From Pseudoalteromonas citrea (GTDB lineage Bacteria > Pseudomonadota > Gammaproteobacteria > Enterobacterales > Alteromonadaceae), in NCBI RefSeq assembly GCF_000238375.3, contig NZ_AHBZ03000012.1, positions 248,001-312,000 on the forward strand: DNA of 64,000 nucleotides. Reading direction: 5' to 3'. Shown piece after piece: positions 29,608-38,614 of the stretch. The notes under the pieces were generated by a model that worked only from the letters and a program-made list of their open reading frames with translations, did no database searches and was not told the origin of the DNA. Within the stretch, counting starts at the first letter, position 1, and each line of letters opens with the position of its first letter. A program made the translations under genes and the position numbers.

Positions 29608-32109
29608 TTAACGAAAGTTAACTGTTACTTCTTGAGAGCAAATATCAGCAGATACACAAACCTTATAAACATATTGGTCTTGTGTTGCACGGCGAATAAA
29701 GTCTCTATATAAACCAGTGTTGGCTGAAGTTGATACTTTTTCACCATCGCGATAAACATCAACGGTATCACTTGTTGCACCTTGATACGCCAGCTCTATT
29801 CGAGCGAAGCCAAGCCGTGTTTTGTTAGCGCGTTTTAACTTCAACTCCACAGCAGTCTCAGCAACCGAAACTTCCATGACTTTTGAGTCCGTCAAACCTT
29901 CAGCATCAGTAACCGTTAACATAACTTGATAAGTACCAGCAGTGGCATATGCATGCATTGGGCTTTGCTCTGAGGATGTATTGCCATCGCCAAAGTCCCA
30001 TGCCCAAGATGCAATATCATTATTGGCATCACGACTGCCATCTGTAAAGTTTACCTGCAACAAATCAGACGTATAAGAAAAGTTTGCTTCTGGCGCAGCT
30101 GGCGCAACTTCACCAATGCCTGTTAATGTGACAGCCCACTGATTGATTGTCCCTATATCTTCAGCATATGTATCAACAACTTTTAACGTCCAATCGCCTT
30201 GTGCAACTTCACCGTTAAAGGCATTTGATGCAAATGATTGATTAATATCATCAGCTCCACCACCGGCTTTGTTATGTAGTGTCGCCGTCGTACCTGATGG
30301 TGAGGTTAATGTAACAACAAGGTCACCAATATAAGTATGCGTAATGTCAATCAACGTCTCTGAACCAAAAACAGTGATCTCGTCCGGTATATTGATCACA
30401 GATGATGCACCTGCTGGATCATTATCTGGGATATCTACTTTTTCAGTGTTGCTATATTCAAATTCAGTTAACCCTTGTGGATTAACATAAAGTGATACTT
30501 GACTTTGCTTCGCTAAATCGCCGCTGGTCGCATCAATTGTAAATGAATAACTGCCCCATGGCGTATCTGCTAGCGTTGGCACGCTTAGTGTAAATGAACC
30601 ACCTGGCTGAACAGTGCTCGAGGATAACACCGCCCCCTCTAAATCACTGGTTACCGCTAAACTAATATCTCCAGTCCAACCCGCAATAGCCGATACTTCA
30701 AAAGTGTATGTTGCGGTATCACCTGCAACAATCTCTTGAGATGCCGGTGTTGCAGATAACCTGAAGCCTGGCGTCGGATCTGCTTGCTCTAATGCAGTTG
30801 CGACATTTAGGCGCTTACCTGATACTGTTTTACCCGCAAGCGCCGCGTTATCATCACCAGAATTCATAAGCAATGCTTTAAGTTCGGCTGTTGTTAGGTC
30901 TGGGTTTACAGATAAAGCCAGTGCTGCGGCACCCGCAACATGCGGTGTAGCCATTGATGTACCTGAGAAACTGTCATAGCCCCCCCCAGGAATAGTCGAT
31001 ACAATCGCTGAACCAGGCGCACCTAAATCAACACTGGTTAAACCCCACTGTGAAAAGCTAGACATTGCATCTGTATGCGTAGTGCTTGCTACTGACAATA
31101 CTGACTCATGCTCATAGCTCGATGGATAGTGTGGATTAGAGTCATTATCAACTGCGCTATTACCTGCCGCTGCAACAAACAAGATCCCCGCTTCTTCAGA
31201 GGCAGTAAGTGCATCAGATAATGCTTGGCTAAAACCGCCACCACCCCAACTATTATTAGAGACCCTTACGTCAACACCCGCATTTTTTAATCCAACTAAA
31301 TAATCGATACATTTGATTGCATTCGCTGATGAGCCACTACCACCTGAATCTAAGAACTTACAGCCCACAATAGATACTTGCTGGTTTACACCAACGACGC
31401 CCACACCATCATTACCAACTGCACCAATAGTGCCTGCGACGTGAGACCCATGGCCTTGGTCATCCATCGGATCCCCTGCGTCGGTAATGGCATTTATACC
31501 ATGCACGTCATCAATAAAACCATTATTGTCATTGTCAATGCCATCTCCTGCAATCTCATTTGGGTTAACCCACATATTTGCCGCAAGATCAGGGTGAGTA
31601 TGGTCAACACCAGTATCAATAACGCCAACAATAACATCTCGGCTACCAATAGAAATATCCCACGCTTCTACCGCATCAATATCTGCGTCAGCCGTGCCAC
31701 CTGTTTGGCCTGTGTTATGAAGGCCCCAAAGCTCTGAGAATTTAGGGTCATCAGGCATCGCTTGAATAGATAGCTGATAATTAGGTTCGACATATTGAAC
31801 CGCAGTATGGGAGGCAAGCGCCTTTATAGCTGCTTTAGGGTTGGTTTTATCAAGTTTGAACTGAGCTAAACGACCTTTTAGTACATTTTTATAGCTGTCA
31901 TCCACCTCGTCATTATTAACATCAGTAATTTTTGCATTCACTAACTGACGTGCGGCTAACCTTTGCGCTTTACTTGCACTTTCTTTGAATACAACGATGA
32001 CCGAATCGTCAGCTGCGCTCATACGCTCAGTATTAGAATTCATATTGATCGCAGCCTGTGAAAGGCACGGTAATAACGCAAGCGTTAAAGCAGATAGTTT
32101 TAATTTCAT
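29608..32109 (-). CDS. secreted subtilisin-like serine protease with P and PKD domains
   Basis: Exported S8 peptidase of 833 residues. Order: signal peptide (1-19, ending CLSQA), I9-type propeptide (about 37-115), catalytic domain with Asp165 (VIDTGVDH), His220 (GHGSHVAGT), oxyanion Asn317 (AAAGNS) and Ser385 (GTSMATPHVAGA), a domain of beta type (about 445-545), a proprotein-convertase P domain (about 555-670, with YIGDLVVTLTSPSG) and a PKD domain (about 680-755, with WAWDFGDGNTSSE), then a short C-terminal beta segment. All catalytic residues are present. Such proteases are common in marine Alteromonadales that feed on protein. P and PKD domains probably aid folding or substrate binding. 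Confidence 0.93.
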   Translation of the reverse strand: MKLKLSALTLALLPCLSQAAINMNSNTERMSAADDSVIVVFKESASKAQRLAARQLVNAKITDVNNDEVDDSYKNVLKGRLAQFKLDKTNPKAAIKALASHTAVQYVEPNYQLSIQAMPDDPKFSELWGLHNTGQTGGTADADIDAVEAWDISIGSRDVIVGVIDTGVDHTHPDLAANMWVNPNEIAGDGIDNDNNGFIDDVHGINAITDAGDPMDDQGHGSHVAGTIGAVGNDGVGVVGVNQQVSIVGCKFLDSGGSGSSANAIKCIDYLVGLKNAGVDVRVSNNSWGGGGFSQALSDALTASEEAGILFVAAAGNSAVDNDSNPHYPSSYEHESVLSVASTTHTDAMSSFSQWGLTSVDLGAPGSAIVSTIPGGGYDSFSGTSMATPHVAGAAALALSVNPDLTTAELKALLMNSGDDNAALAGKTVSGKRLNVATALEQADPTPGFRLSATPASQEIVAGDTATYTFEVSAIAGWTGDISLAVTSDLEGAVLSSSTVQPGGSFTLSVPTLADTPWGSYSFTIDATSGDLAKQSQVSLYVNPQGLTEFEYSNTEKVDIPDNDPAGASSVINIPDEITVFGSETLIDITHTYIGDLVVTLTSPSGTTATLHNKAGGGADDINQSFASNAFNGEVAQGDWTLKVVDTYAEDIGTINQWAVTLTGIGEVAPAAPEANFSYTSDLLQVNFTDGSRDANNDIASWAWDFGDGNTSSEQSPMHAYATAGTYQVMLTVTDAEGLTDSKVMEVSVAETAVELKLKRANKTRLGFARIELAYQGATSDTVDVYRDGEKVSTSANTGLYRDFIRRATQDQYVYKVCVSADICSQEVTVNFR

Positions 32110-32593
32110 TGTTAGATCCAGTATTTTCTCATAACGCCAAGTACGACTGAGTCTCGTCTCACACGCTATTAATTAATTTAAAGTGTTACATCACACTCGT
32201 TTTTGGATCTCTCAATATCAACAGTAGGCTTATGATAAGTGCGGCTTGCCCATGTAGCCTTGTATATCAAGCTACAGTGCAAAGCACACGTTACTAGGTC
32301 AGCATTCCTAGTAAACACATAAGTAATTTAATTAAGCAACGCTATTAGATAACAATAAAAATAATCAAGCTGCAAGTGTAATACTGAAAAACAGTAAAAA
32401 CAGATTAGCCATATTTTTAAATACACTTTTTTAACAAAATAGTATGAGCTTATGCTGCTATTACGCTCGCTAAAACCCAACCTTTTTTACTGAAAAAATA
32501 AAAAAACAAAAAGAAAAAACACAAGATGCTGATTTAAAACAACAAATAAATCAAAAAAATTACCTATATATTATCCATTACGGCTTTATTACA
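32110..32593. other. divergent regulatory gap between subtilase and curli genes
   Basis: 484 bp, very AT-rich on the curli side with several A-runs. It must hold the promoters of the minus-strand protease and of csgB. A TATATTAT stretch near 32565-32574 could be a -10 for csgB, but I find no convincing -35. No ORF or stable hairpin is evident. Confidence 0.4.
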
Positions 32594-33118
32594 GTGAACT
32601 CAAGTCATAAAAAACAGACGCACGAAAACAAAATGGTTACATCAAGATACAAAAGCACAACAAAAAATAATCGAGCATTATCTAAGTCACGCTTTGTTCC
32701 TTTATTGTGTATTGCATTATCTTGTGTATCGTTAAAAATGAGTGCCAAAGACTATGACTTAAAAGAATCTCCACTATCTATCAGTATACATCCGTCTTTT
32801 GTATCTAAAGCACAACATATCAACACCCATGCTTTAGTTAACCAAATCGGTACATTTAATAAAGCAACAATATTTCAATCTAACGACGAATTGAACTCAA
32901 TTAACGTACAACAGCTCGGCACAGGTAACCTTGCCGACATTACACAATTGGGCTCAAACAACCGCATCAACCTCTTGCAACAAGGCAGTTATAACTCAGC
33001 TGTGATCATTCAAGAAGGTAATGCCAACATCGTCAACTTAACGCAATTAGGGCAACAGTCATTCATTATTCATCAGCAGGGTAATGATATGGTCGTAGAT
33101 GTCAGCGTTACAAAATAA
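32594..33118 (+). CDS. csgB: curlin minor subunit, CsgB-like nucleator
   Basis: Probable nucleator of the amyloid fibre. About five curlin repeats cover residues 75-170, with the pattern N-x-A-x-I-x-Q-x-G (for example NLADITQLGSNNRINLLQQG). The start is uncertain: GTG at 32594 or ATG at 32633; neither has a strong ribosome-binding site. Either gives a long basic n-region before the hydrophobic core FVPLLCIALSCVSLKMSA. Position just before the large curlin, as in csgBA operons, supports the name. Confidence 0.8.
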   Translation: MNSSHKKQTHENKMVTSRYKSTTKNNRALSKSRFVPLLCIALSCVSLKMSAKDYDLKESPLSISIHPSFVSKAQHINTHALVNQIGTFNKATIFQSNDELNSINVQQLGTGNLADITQLGSNNRINLLQQGSYNSAVIIQEGNANIVNLTQLGQQSFIIHQQGNDMVVDVSVTK

Positions 33119-33142
33119 TTCAATATAGAACAGGATATTACC

Positions 33143-34804
33143 ATGCTAAAAAAATCTCTCATTACATGTGCCGTTGCATTGGCGCTAGGTTATGGCAACG
33201 TAGCGATAGCAAATAACGCTGACTCAAAAGACACTAGTTATTCAATTACTTCTGACTTTATGGCAAATGCACAGCAAAACAAAGTCGAGATCTCACAAAA
33301 ATCAATTAACCCAGCCAGTGGTAACAACGCAACGGTAGAACAAACAGGTAACATTAATGGTGCTCAGTTAGCCGTTGAAGGTGATGACAACCAATTAAGC
33401 TCTGTACAGGCTGGTGACAATAACTTACAAACAATCAGCGTAAAAGGTAGCAGTAACCATATTGCTAATAATCAAAATGGCAGTGACGCTAAGACTCAAA
33501 TTGAAATCGCGGGTGGCGCTAACATGCTTGCTATTACGCAAGGAGGTGCTGCGGGTTTAGGTAATATTGGCAGTCAAGTGATAACCACTATTAATGGTGA
33601 TGACAACCTTATTAGCATAGAGCAAGGCGACGGCGGCCAATGGACATTCATAAGAGACTTGCAAGGCAATGAAAATGAAATAAACGTTGTCCAAAATGGA
33701 GAGTGGGGTGAAGTTCACCTAAATAGCATCGTAGGCGATGACAACGAAATTGATGTTGAGCAAGATGGCTTTTGGAATATAGCGACGATTGAATCGCTAC
33801 AGGGCGAAGAAAATGAAATTGACTTCGAACAAGTCGGTGACAGAAACCGCCTGACCATTGATGCATTATCAGGTGATGATAACGACATCAAAGTAGAGCA
33901 AATTGGTAATAACAATGGCGTTGAAGTATCGGGTATTTTCGGCCTAGATCAGAGTATTTCTATAGAACAGCGCGGTAATGACAATAAACTCACCAGCATT
34001 GATATTACTGGCGATGAGAATGATATCAGAGCAAGCCAAGTTGGTAACGAAAACACCATAGAACTCGCCGCTGGTGTTAGAGGCAACGACAATAACCTAT
34101 ATTTAGAGCAAAATGGTGATACGAATAGCATAACAAGTGGTTTGTTCGCCGGAAATGATAACAAAGTATCCGCCGACCAAACAGGCCTAAGTAATCAACT
34201 GCAATTCGATGTTCAAGGCAATGATAATGAATTGAATGTCACGCAAAGTGGTAACGATAATGCAGCGTATTTAGGGGTTGCTGGAGATAACAATACATTC
34301 TCTGCAATTCAAGAAGAGCAAGACAACAATACGCATATCGCTAACTTTAATGGTTCTGACAATAACTTCCAAACCATTCAAATTGCTGGCACTGGTAATC
34401 ATGCAACAATTCAAACCTCTTACCCTGACACCTCTTTAGAAACATCGTCAAATAGCATTCAACTTTCACAAATTGGCAGTGACAATGACACGAGTATTAC
34501 CTTAAGCAGTGTCGTTCCTAGCAATGATAATTCAATTGTGACAAGCCAAGTTGGTAACCTGAATGCGTTAGATCTCATGCTTGAAGGCACCGGTAATAGC
34601 GTAGACATTGCGCAAGTCGGTGACATGAACGTTGTGGCTGGTATCGATAATGGCGCTTTCTTATTAGCCGGTAATGATTTGAGTCTAACAATCAGCCAAA
34701 CAGGTACTGGTAACTTAGTTGAAGGCGGTATGTCGCAACTTAATGGTGATGTTTCAGTTACTCAAGTGGGTGATTTCAATACCACAACCATTACGCAAAA
34801 GTAA
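33143..34804 (+). CDS. csgA: very long curlin major subunit, CsgA-like
   Basis: Amyloid fibre subunit exported by the CsgG channel. Signal peptide 1-23 (ending GNVAIA), then about 530 residues made almost wholly of curlin-type repeats of about 22-23 residues, with the recurring form G-D-D/N-N-x-I-x-V-x-Q-x-G (for example GDDNEIDVEQDGFWN). I count roughly twenty units. E. coli CsgA is 151 residues with five. The protein is strongly acidic (many Asp, Glu) and rich in Asn and Gln. An AGGA ribosome-binding site precedes the ATG. A hairpin follows the gene. Confidence 0.85.
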   Translation: MLKKSLITCAVALALGYGNVAIANNADSKDTSYSITSDFMANAQQNKVEISQKSINPASGNNATVEQTGNINGAQLAVEGDDNQLSSVQAGDNNLQTISVKGSSNHIANNQNGSDAKTQIEIAGGANMLAITQGGAAGLGNIGSQVITTINGDDNLISIEQGDGGQWTFIRDLQGNENEINVVQNGEWGEVHLNSIVGDDNEIDVEQDGFWNIATIESLQGEENEIDFEQVGDRNRLTIDALSGDDNDIKVEQIGNNNGVEVSGIFGLDQSISIEQRGNDNKLTSIDITGDENDIRASQVGNENTIELAAGVRGNDNNLYLEQNGDTNSITSGLFAGNDNKVSADQTGLSNQLQFDVQGNDNELNVTQSGNDNAAYLGVAGDNNTFSAIQEEQDNNTHIANFNGSDNNFQTIQIAGTGNHATIQTSYPDTSLETSSNSIQLSQIGSDNDTSITLSSVVPSNDNSIVTSQVGNLNALDLMLEGTGNSVDIAQVGDMNVVAGIDNGAFLLAGNDLSLTISQTGTGNLVEGGMSQLNGDVSVTQVGDFNTTTITQK

Positions 34805-34818
34805 CTTTACTATGACTA

Positions 34819-34846
34819 AGCAGTGTGAAAACTTCACACTGCTTTT
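34819..34846 (+). terminator. hairpin between csgA and csgE
   Basis: AAGCAGTGTGAA pairs with TTCACACTGCTT around a short loop and is followed by TTTT. It lies between the fibre-subunit genes and the export genes, so it would lower csgEFG expression relative to csgBA or end most csgBA transcripts. Confidence 0.7.
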
Positions 34847-34867
34847 CTAATAATAAAAGTGGTCATT

Positions 34868-35251
34868 ATGAATGCTGTACTGAAACATTTCTTTTTCATA
34901 ATATGTATTATCACCAGCCCATTGCATGCCAAGGAGGAGATTGGTGGCTTTTTGCTTGACCAAAGCATCAGCCGATCCGGTTATGAGTTTTACTCCCAGT
35001 TAAGTATGTTATGGCAAGACATTCCTAATACATCCGGTGCTAGTGTAGTAATTAAAGAAACTTTAATACCGCGTGCTGGCACTGTGCTAACTGTAGAGAT
35101 CAATAATTCCGTCGTTTATAAAACATTCATGGGTAGACGCCTTAAACCTATTGATGAACAAGTCGAGCAAGCAGCCATAACACTCGTCAATCTTATCGCC
35201 TCAAATAACTTTAGCGAATTCAGCCAGGATATGGCTCTCAGTGGTCTTTAA
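34868..35251 (+). CDS. csgE: curli assembly protein CsgE
   Basis: Periplasmic specificity factor that delivers curlin to the CsgG pore and caps it. Signal peptide from the ATG at 34868 (MNAVLKHFFFIICIITSPLHA), then about 105 residues with the family segments GFLLDQSISRSGYEFY, SVVIKETLIPRAGTVL and FMGRR. The in-frame GTG at 34859 is less likely. It is followed after one base by csgF. Confidence 0.9.
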   Translation: MNAVLKHFFFIICIITSPLHAKEEIGGFLLDQSISRSGYEFYSQLSMLWQDIPNTSGASVVIKETLIPRAGTVLTVEINNSVVYKTFMGRRLKPIDEQVEQAAITLVNLIASNNFSEFSQDMALSGL

Positions 35252-35252
35252 C

Positions 35253-35669
35253 ATGAAAAAAACAATAATATTAACTGCCTTTTTTAGTCCTTCATTATTG
35301 CTCGCGAGTGAGCTTGTTTATACACCCATTAATCCAAGTTTTGGCGGTAGCCCGCTTAACGCAAGCATGCTACTCAACAAAGCACAATCACAAAACAAAC
35401 ACAAAGCGCATACGGTAGAAAAAACCTATGCAGAACGACTTCAAGAATCTCTAGAGCGTTCATATATAAATAAAATCGTACGTGAACTCACAGATTTAGC
35501 TTTTGGTGAAGATCCAACTGACAATGTATTTGGCCAAGACTCAACATTTGTTAGTGGCGACTATGAGATTAAAATGATCACCAGTAATTCAGACAGCATC
35601 ACAGTACAAATCACCAACCTCATAAATGGTGAGATCACGACCATAGAAGTACCGAGGTTTACGCCATGA
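35253..35669 (+). CDS. csgF: curli assembly protein CsgF
   Basis: Extracellular accessory protein that couples the CsgG pore to the CsgB nucleator at the cell surface. Signal peptide MKKTIILTAFFSPSLLLAS, then the family start ELVYTPINPSFGGSPLNASMLLN, a linker helix, and a C-terminal beta part (FVSGDYEIKM to the end). The ATG at 35253 is preferred over the in-frame GTG at 35241, which lies inside csgE. The stop overlaps the csgG start (ATGA). Confidence 0.93.
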   Translation: MKKTIILTAFFSPSLLLASELVYTPINPSFGGSPLNASMLLNKAQSQNKHKAHTVEKTYAERLQESLERSYINKIVRELTDLAFGEDPTDNVFGQDSTFVSGDYEIKMITSNSDSITVQITNLINGEITTIEVPRFTP

Positions 35670-36460
35670 AAAAGCAGACAATAAAAACAATATTAATAGC
35701 TTTATTATTAGGGGCAACCGCAGGCTGCTCGAACTTAACTCAGGTTCTGCCTCCTGATATTAAAATTGCTCAAACATTAGAACAAACTGATACCTTTTCA
35801 GAATTACAAACTTTACCTCCTCCTATGGGGAGTATTCCAGTCTCAGTCTATTCGTTTAGAGACCAAACAGGCCAATATAAACCTATTGCCAATGTAAGTT
35901 CATTTTCAACCGCAGTCACTCAAGGGGCATCCGCGATTCTTGTTCAAGCATTAAACGAAACAGACTGGTTTATCCCTGTTGAGAGAGAAGGGCTGCAAAA
36001 CATTCTTACAGAACGAAAAATCATTCGGGCAGCACAAGATACTAATAACGGGAAAACGAACAAACTACCCCCACTCAAAACTGCTAAGATATTGATAGAA
36101 GGCGGTATCATCAGCTATGACTCCAATACCAAAACGGGCGGGCTTGGTGCGGAGTATTTTGGGATAAGTACTTCAGAACTTTATCGAGAAGATGTTATCT
36201 CAATCTATATGCGTGCAGTAGATGTAAGAACGGGGGTTGTATTAACTTCCGTTGCTACCACAAAAACCATTTTGAGCCACGAAGTAAGAGCTGGTTTCTT
36301 TCGCTTTGTCAGCTACAAACGACTCGCTGAAGCTGAGGCAGGCTACACAAATAATGAGCCGATGCATATTTGTGTAAAGCAAGCCATCGAGAAAGCATTA
36401 GTCAATTTAATAAAAAGTGGTATTAAAAAGGGGATTTGGTCTCCTCAAGTAACCACTTAA
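35666..36460 (+). CDS. csgG: curli secretion channel lipoprotein CsgG
   Basis: Outer-membrane nonameric pore that secretes curlin subunits. A lipoprotein signal ends at TAGC (Cys21). The mature protein shows the CsgG family features: PPPMGSIPVSVYSFRDQTGQ, ALNETDWFIPVEREGLQN, ILTERKIIRAA and LIEGGIISYDSNTKTGG. Length 264 matches the family. It is the last gene of the csgBAEFG operon and overlaps the convergent regulator by four bases. Confidence 0.95.
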   Translation: MKKQTIKTILIALLLGATAGCSNLTQVLPPDIKIAQTLEQTDTFSELQTLPPPMGSIPVSVYSFRDQTGQYKPIANVSSFSTAVTQGASAILVQALNETDWFIPVEREGLQNILTERKIIRAAQDTNNGKTNKLPPLKTAKILIEGGIISYDSNTKTGGLGAEYFGISTSELYREDVISIYMRAVDVRTGVVLTSVATTKTILSHEVRAGFFRFVSYKRLAEAEAGYTNNEPMHICVKQAIEKALVNLIKSGIKKGIWSPQVTT

Positions 36461-37164
36461 TTAGTATGGTATCGCGTTAATGCATCGGGGAAAAACTGTC
36501 TAGCCCAGTTTAATAACTCGATGCGATTACGTGATTTGGTTTTTTTAAATGCACTATATAGGTGGGTCTTCACTGTATGGTCACTGATGTGTAACCGGCT
36601 GGCGATTTCTTTATTCTGAGCTCCTTCGGCGATTAACTTAATAATGGTTTTTTCACGCTTCGTTAGATTATAGGTTGATTCATCCATTTCAGCTTGCGGC
36701 GTAATATTTTTAGTTTGTATATGCTCACTCAATAATTCTGAAAAGGTACTACTGATGATACTACGACGAAACCATAGCTCACCGTCAAGTATCGACCTGA
36801 TACTCTTTAACTGAACGTCTGGCTTATCAGTTTCATATATAATGCCTTTAATTCCAGCTAACAATGCACTTCTTTCTGATACAGCCCCTTCTCTGACATT
36901 CATCAAAACAATGGGCCTTTTTTTTGCAAGCGTACTAATGTTCGTCGGAATATATTCCGTCCACTTCACCGTTGCCATATCAATAAAAGTAACCAGCTCA
37001 GTCGCATCATACCCAGCTTGTTCGACTATAAATTCAAAGTTTTTCAAATACACATTTTCAACATCTAACATCAGTAAAATACTACGTAAATAATAAAGGT
37101 TACTCTGCTCTTTGATTGTTTGCTGTGCAGTGATAATTGTTGCCATTCGCGCAGCTTTTCCCAT
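36457..37164 (-). CDS. csgD: LuxR-family regulator, CsgD-like
   Basis: Likely transcription activator of the curli operon. The C-terminal LuxR helix-turn-helix is clear (LTKREKTIIKLIAEGAQNKE then IASRLHISDHTVKTHLYSAF). The N-terminal part is receiver-like but lacks a normal Asp site (PIVLMNVREG), as in CsgD. The segment VRSILDGELWF-like (SIRSILDGELWFRR) also matches CsgD. The start at 37164 has an AAAGG site 8 bases upstream; a longer frame to 37245 exists. It converges on csgG with a four-base overlap, unlike E. coli, where csgD is divergent from csgBA. Confidence 0.82.
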   Translation of the reverse strand: MGKAARMATIITAQQTIKEQSNLYYLRSILLMLDVENVYLKNFEFIVEQAGYDATELVTFIDMATVKWTEYIPTNISTLAKKRPIVLMNVREGAVSERSALLAGIKGIIYETDKPDVQLKSIRSILDGELWFRRSIISSTFSELLSEHIQTKNITPQAEMDESTYNLTKREKTIIKLIAEGAQNKEIASRLHISDHTVKTHLYSAFKKTKSRNRIELLNWARQFFPDALTRYHTN

Positions 37165-37245
37165 GTGATTGCCTTTTCTTTTTCCACAAGCCCACAATGA
37201 ACTTGTTTCTGGTCCGATAAGAGTAAAACTACACAAAAAAAACAT

Positions 37246-37547
37246 ATATGTAAATATTATGTTTTATTACAAAATAATTTATATAAAGCAATAATTAACC
37301 TTTACAGCAAAATAAAAACAATCAAATTATGAATTTATAAGAAATAAACTTAGAAAAACAAAATCAATAACCAGCACATTATTACAATAAATATAAAAAA
37401 ACAAATCAAGGTTAAAAATCACACTCTAGATATTATTATTCTATAGGTAAATATATCGACGCCAATGCATTCTGTAGAACTATGTAAACCTTTCTCTAAA
37501 GTTATGGCAACCTAAGCCGATATTCTTTATTGATTCTGACATAATTT
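37246..37547. other. AT-rich gap upstream of the CsgD-like gene
   Basis: About 300 bp of very AT-rich DNA with A-runs and T-runs, between the starts of divergent genes. It should contain the promoter of the regulator and of the small membrane protein gene. The AT content suits H-NS or other nucleoid-protein control, as known for enteric csgD, but no specific site can be named. Confidence 0.35.
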
Positions 37548-37565
37548 GTGAAGGGTTTTCGTTAC

Positions 37566-37874
37566 ATGGGTATTGAATTAATCGTCGTCACGCTTAATCT
37601 TATTGTATTAGTATTCGCTTATGGAGTGCTAAATCCTGCGTTTTCACGCCGAGATCTCATCAAAATTTTAACACATGACCTTATTGCTTTGAGTATTTCC
37701 CTTATGGTGGTTGGCTTCCATTTTGCTAATAAACAACTTAGCTTTAACTTACTTATGGTGGATGTTGGCTGGTTCTGGTTTACTCTATTAACCTTTTTAG
37801 CTCTCAAAACCCCCCTATTCTTTTGGTATGTAAGAAGATGGAATATTATGCTATCGATTCACTTAAAACCATGA
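37566..37874 (+). CDS. small membrane protein of unknown function
   Basis: About 102 residues from the ATG at 37566, which follows GAAGGG by 11 bases; an upstream in-frame GTG (37548) is possible. Three hydrophobic segments are visible (about 3-22, 36-54 and 62-88 from this ATG) with basic residues between them (FSRRDLIK) and a basic C-terminus, consistent with an inner-membrane protein. I do not recognise the family. A strong terminator follows directly. Confidence 0.55.
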   Translation: MGIELIVVTLNLIVLVFAYGVLNPAFSRRDLIKILTHDLIALSISLMVVGFHFANKQLSFNLLMVDVGWFWFTLLTFLALKTPLFFWYVRRWNIMLSIHLKP

Positions 37875-37875
37875 A

Positions 37876-37906
37876 AAAGGCGCCTTTTGGCGCCTTGCTT
37901 TTCTTT
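37876..37906 (+). terminator. rho-independent terminator
   Basis: AAGGCGCC, loop TTTT, GGCGCCTT, followed by GCTTTTCTTT. It directly follows the small membrane protein gene. Confidence 0.8.
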
Positions 37907-37969
37907 AATTTACATTACTTTTGGAAATCAAACTATGTGGTACATCAAGGCCCCACGGTCTGAAATAGG

Positions 37970-38560
37970 TTATATCTCACTGTGATGCCACAGAGAGTCA
38001 AAAATTTCACTAAATGTTCCTGCCAATTTTGCTTGGCGTATCGGACACGCTACTTGCTTTGCTAAACTGATCAAATCAAAAAATCCACACAGCACATTAT
38101 TTGGTTTATCCATCACTAATAGAAATTCATGACCGGCACTTTGCATAGTTTGTAAAATATCACCAACATATGAGTGTTCAACCATATTGCGCGGTACCGT
38201 ATGTAATTGTGCAAGCGTGATCATGACATCTGAAACCATTAAATCCTCACGTTTTAGTCCTAACTTTGCTGCAACTTTTAGTACATAACTACTGGAGAGT
38301 CGTGCTTTTGAGATTATTCCTTGAAATACATTGTTTTCATTAACCACAAAGCAAGTTCTCATATGCATTTTATTAAGTATAAGGAGTGCATCGTTTAACG
38401 TAGTATTTCCGTCAATAATGTCTGGAGGAGTCAAATCAAAACCATGCATCGCATCATATGCTGCACTTTCTAGCGTTAAACCAGATGTTCCTCTGCGCCA
38501 TAACTCTGGTATAGGATATTCAGATAGTTTTTCAGTAAGTACTGGGGTATAAGTAGACAT
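37970..38560 (-). CDS. CBS domain protein
   Basis: About 196 residues with two CBS modules: one around 50-110 (DGNTTLNDALLILNKMHMRT then CFVVNENNVFQGIISK) and a second around 115-180 (SDVMITLAQLHTVPRN, GHEFLLVMDKPNNVLCGFFD). CBS pairs usually bind adenine nucleotides and regulate; no partner domain is present, so the role is open. The ATG at 38560 has AGGAG six bases upstream and is preferred over the in-frame start at 38575. It may be cotranscribed after the small gene at 38615-38896. Confidence 0.8.
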   Translation of the reverse strand: MSTYTPVLTEKLSEYPIPELWRRGTSGLTLESAAYDAMHGFDLTPPDIIDGNTTLNDALLILNKMHMRTCFVVNENNVFQGIISKARLSSSYVLKVAAKLGLKREDLMVSDVMITLAQLHTVPRNMVEHSYVGDILQTMQSAGHEFLLVMDKPNNVLCGFFDLISLAKQVACPIRQAKLAGTFSEIFDSLWHHSEI

Positions 38561-38614
38561 AATGTCTCCTGTCAATAAATTAAGCTAACGACAAAAATAA
38601 AGTGTGTTTAAAAC

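Noticed and set aside
31378-31737. Plus-strand frame of 119 codons opposite the subtilase catalytic domain
   Set aside because: Shadow frame; the subtilase catalytic triad lies on the minus strand through this stretch.
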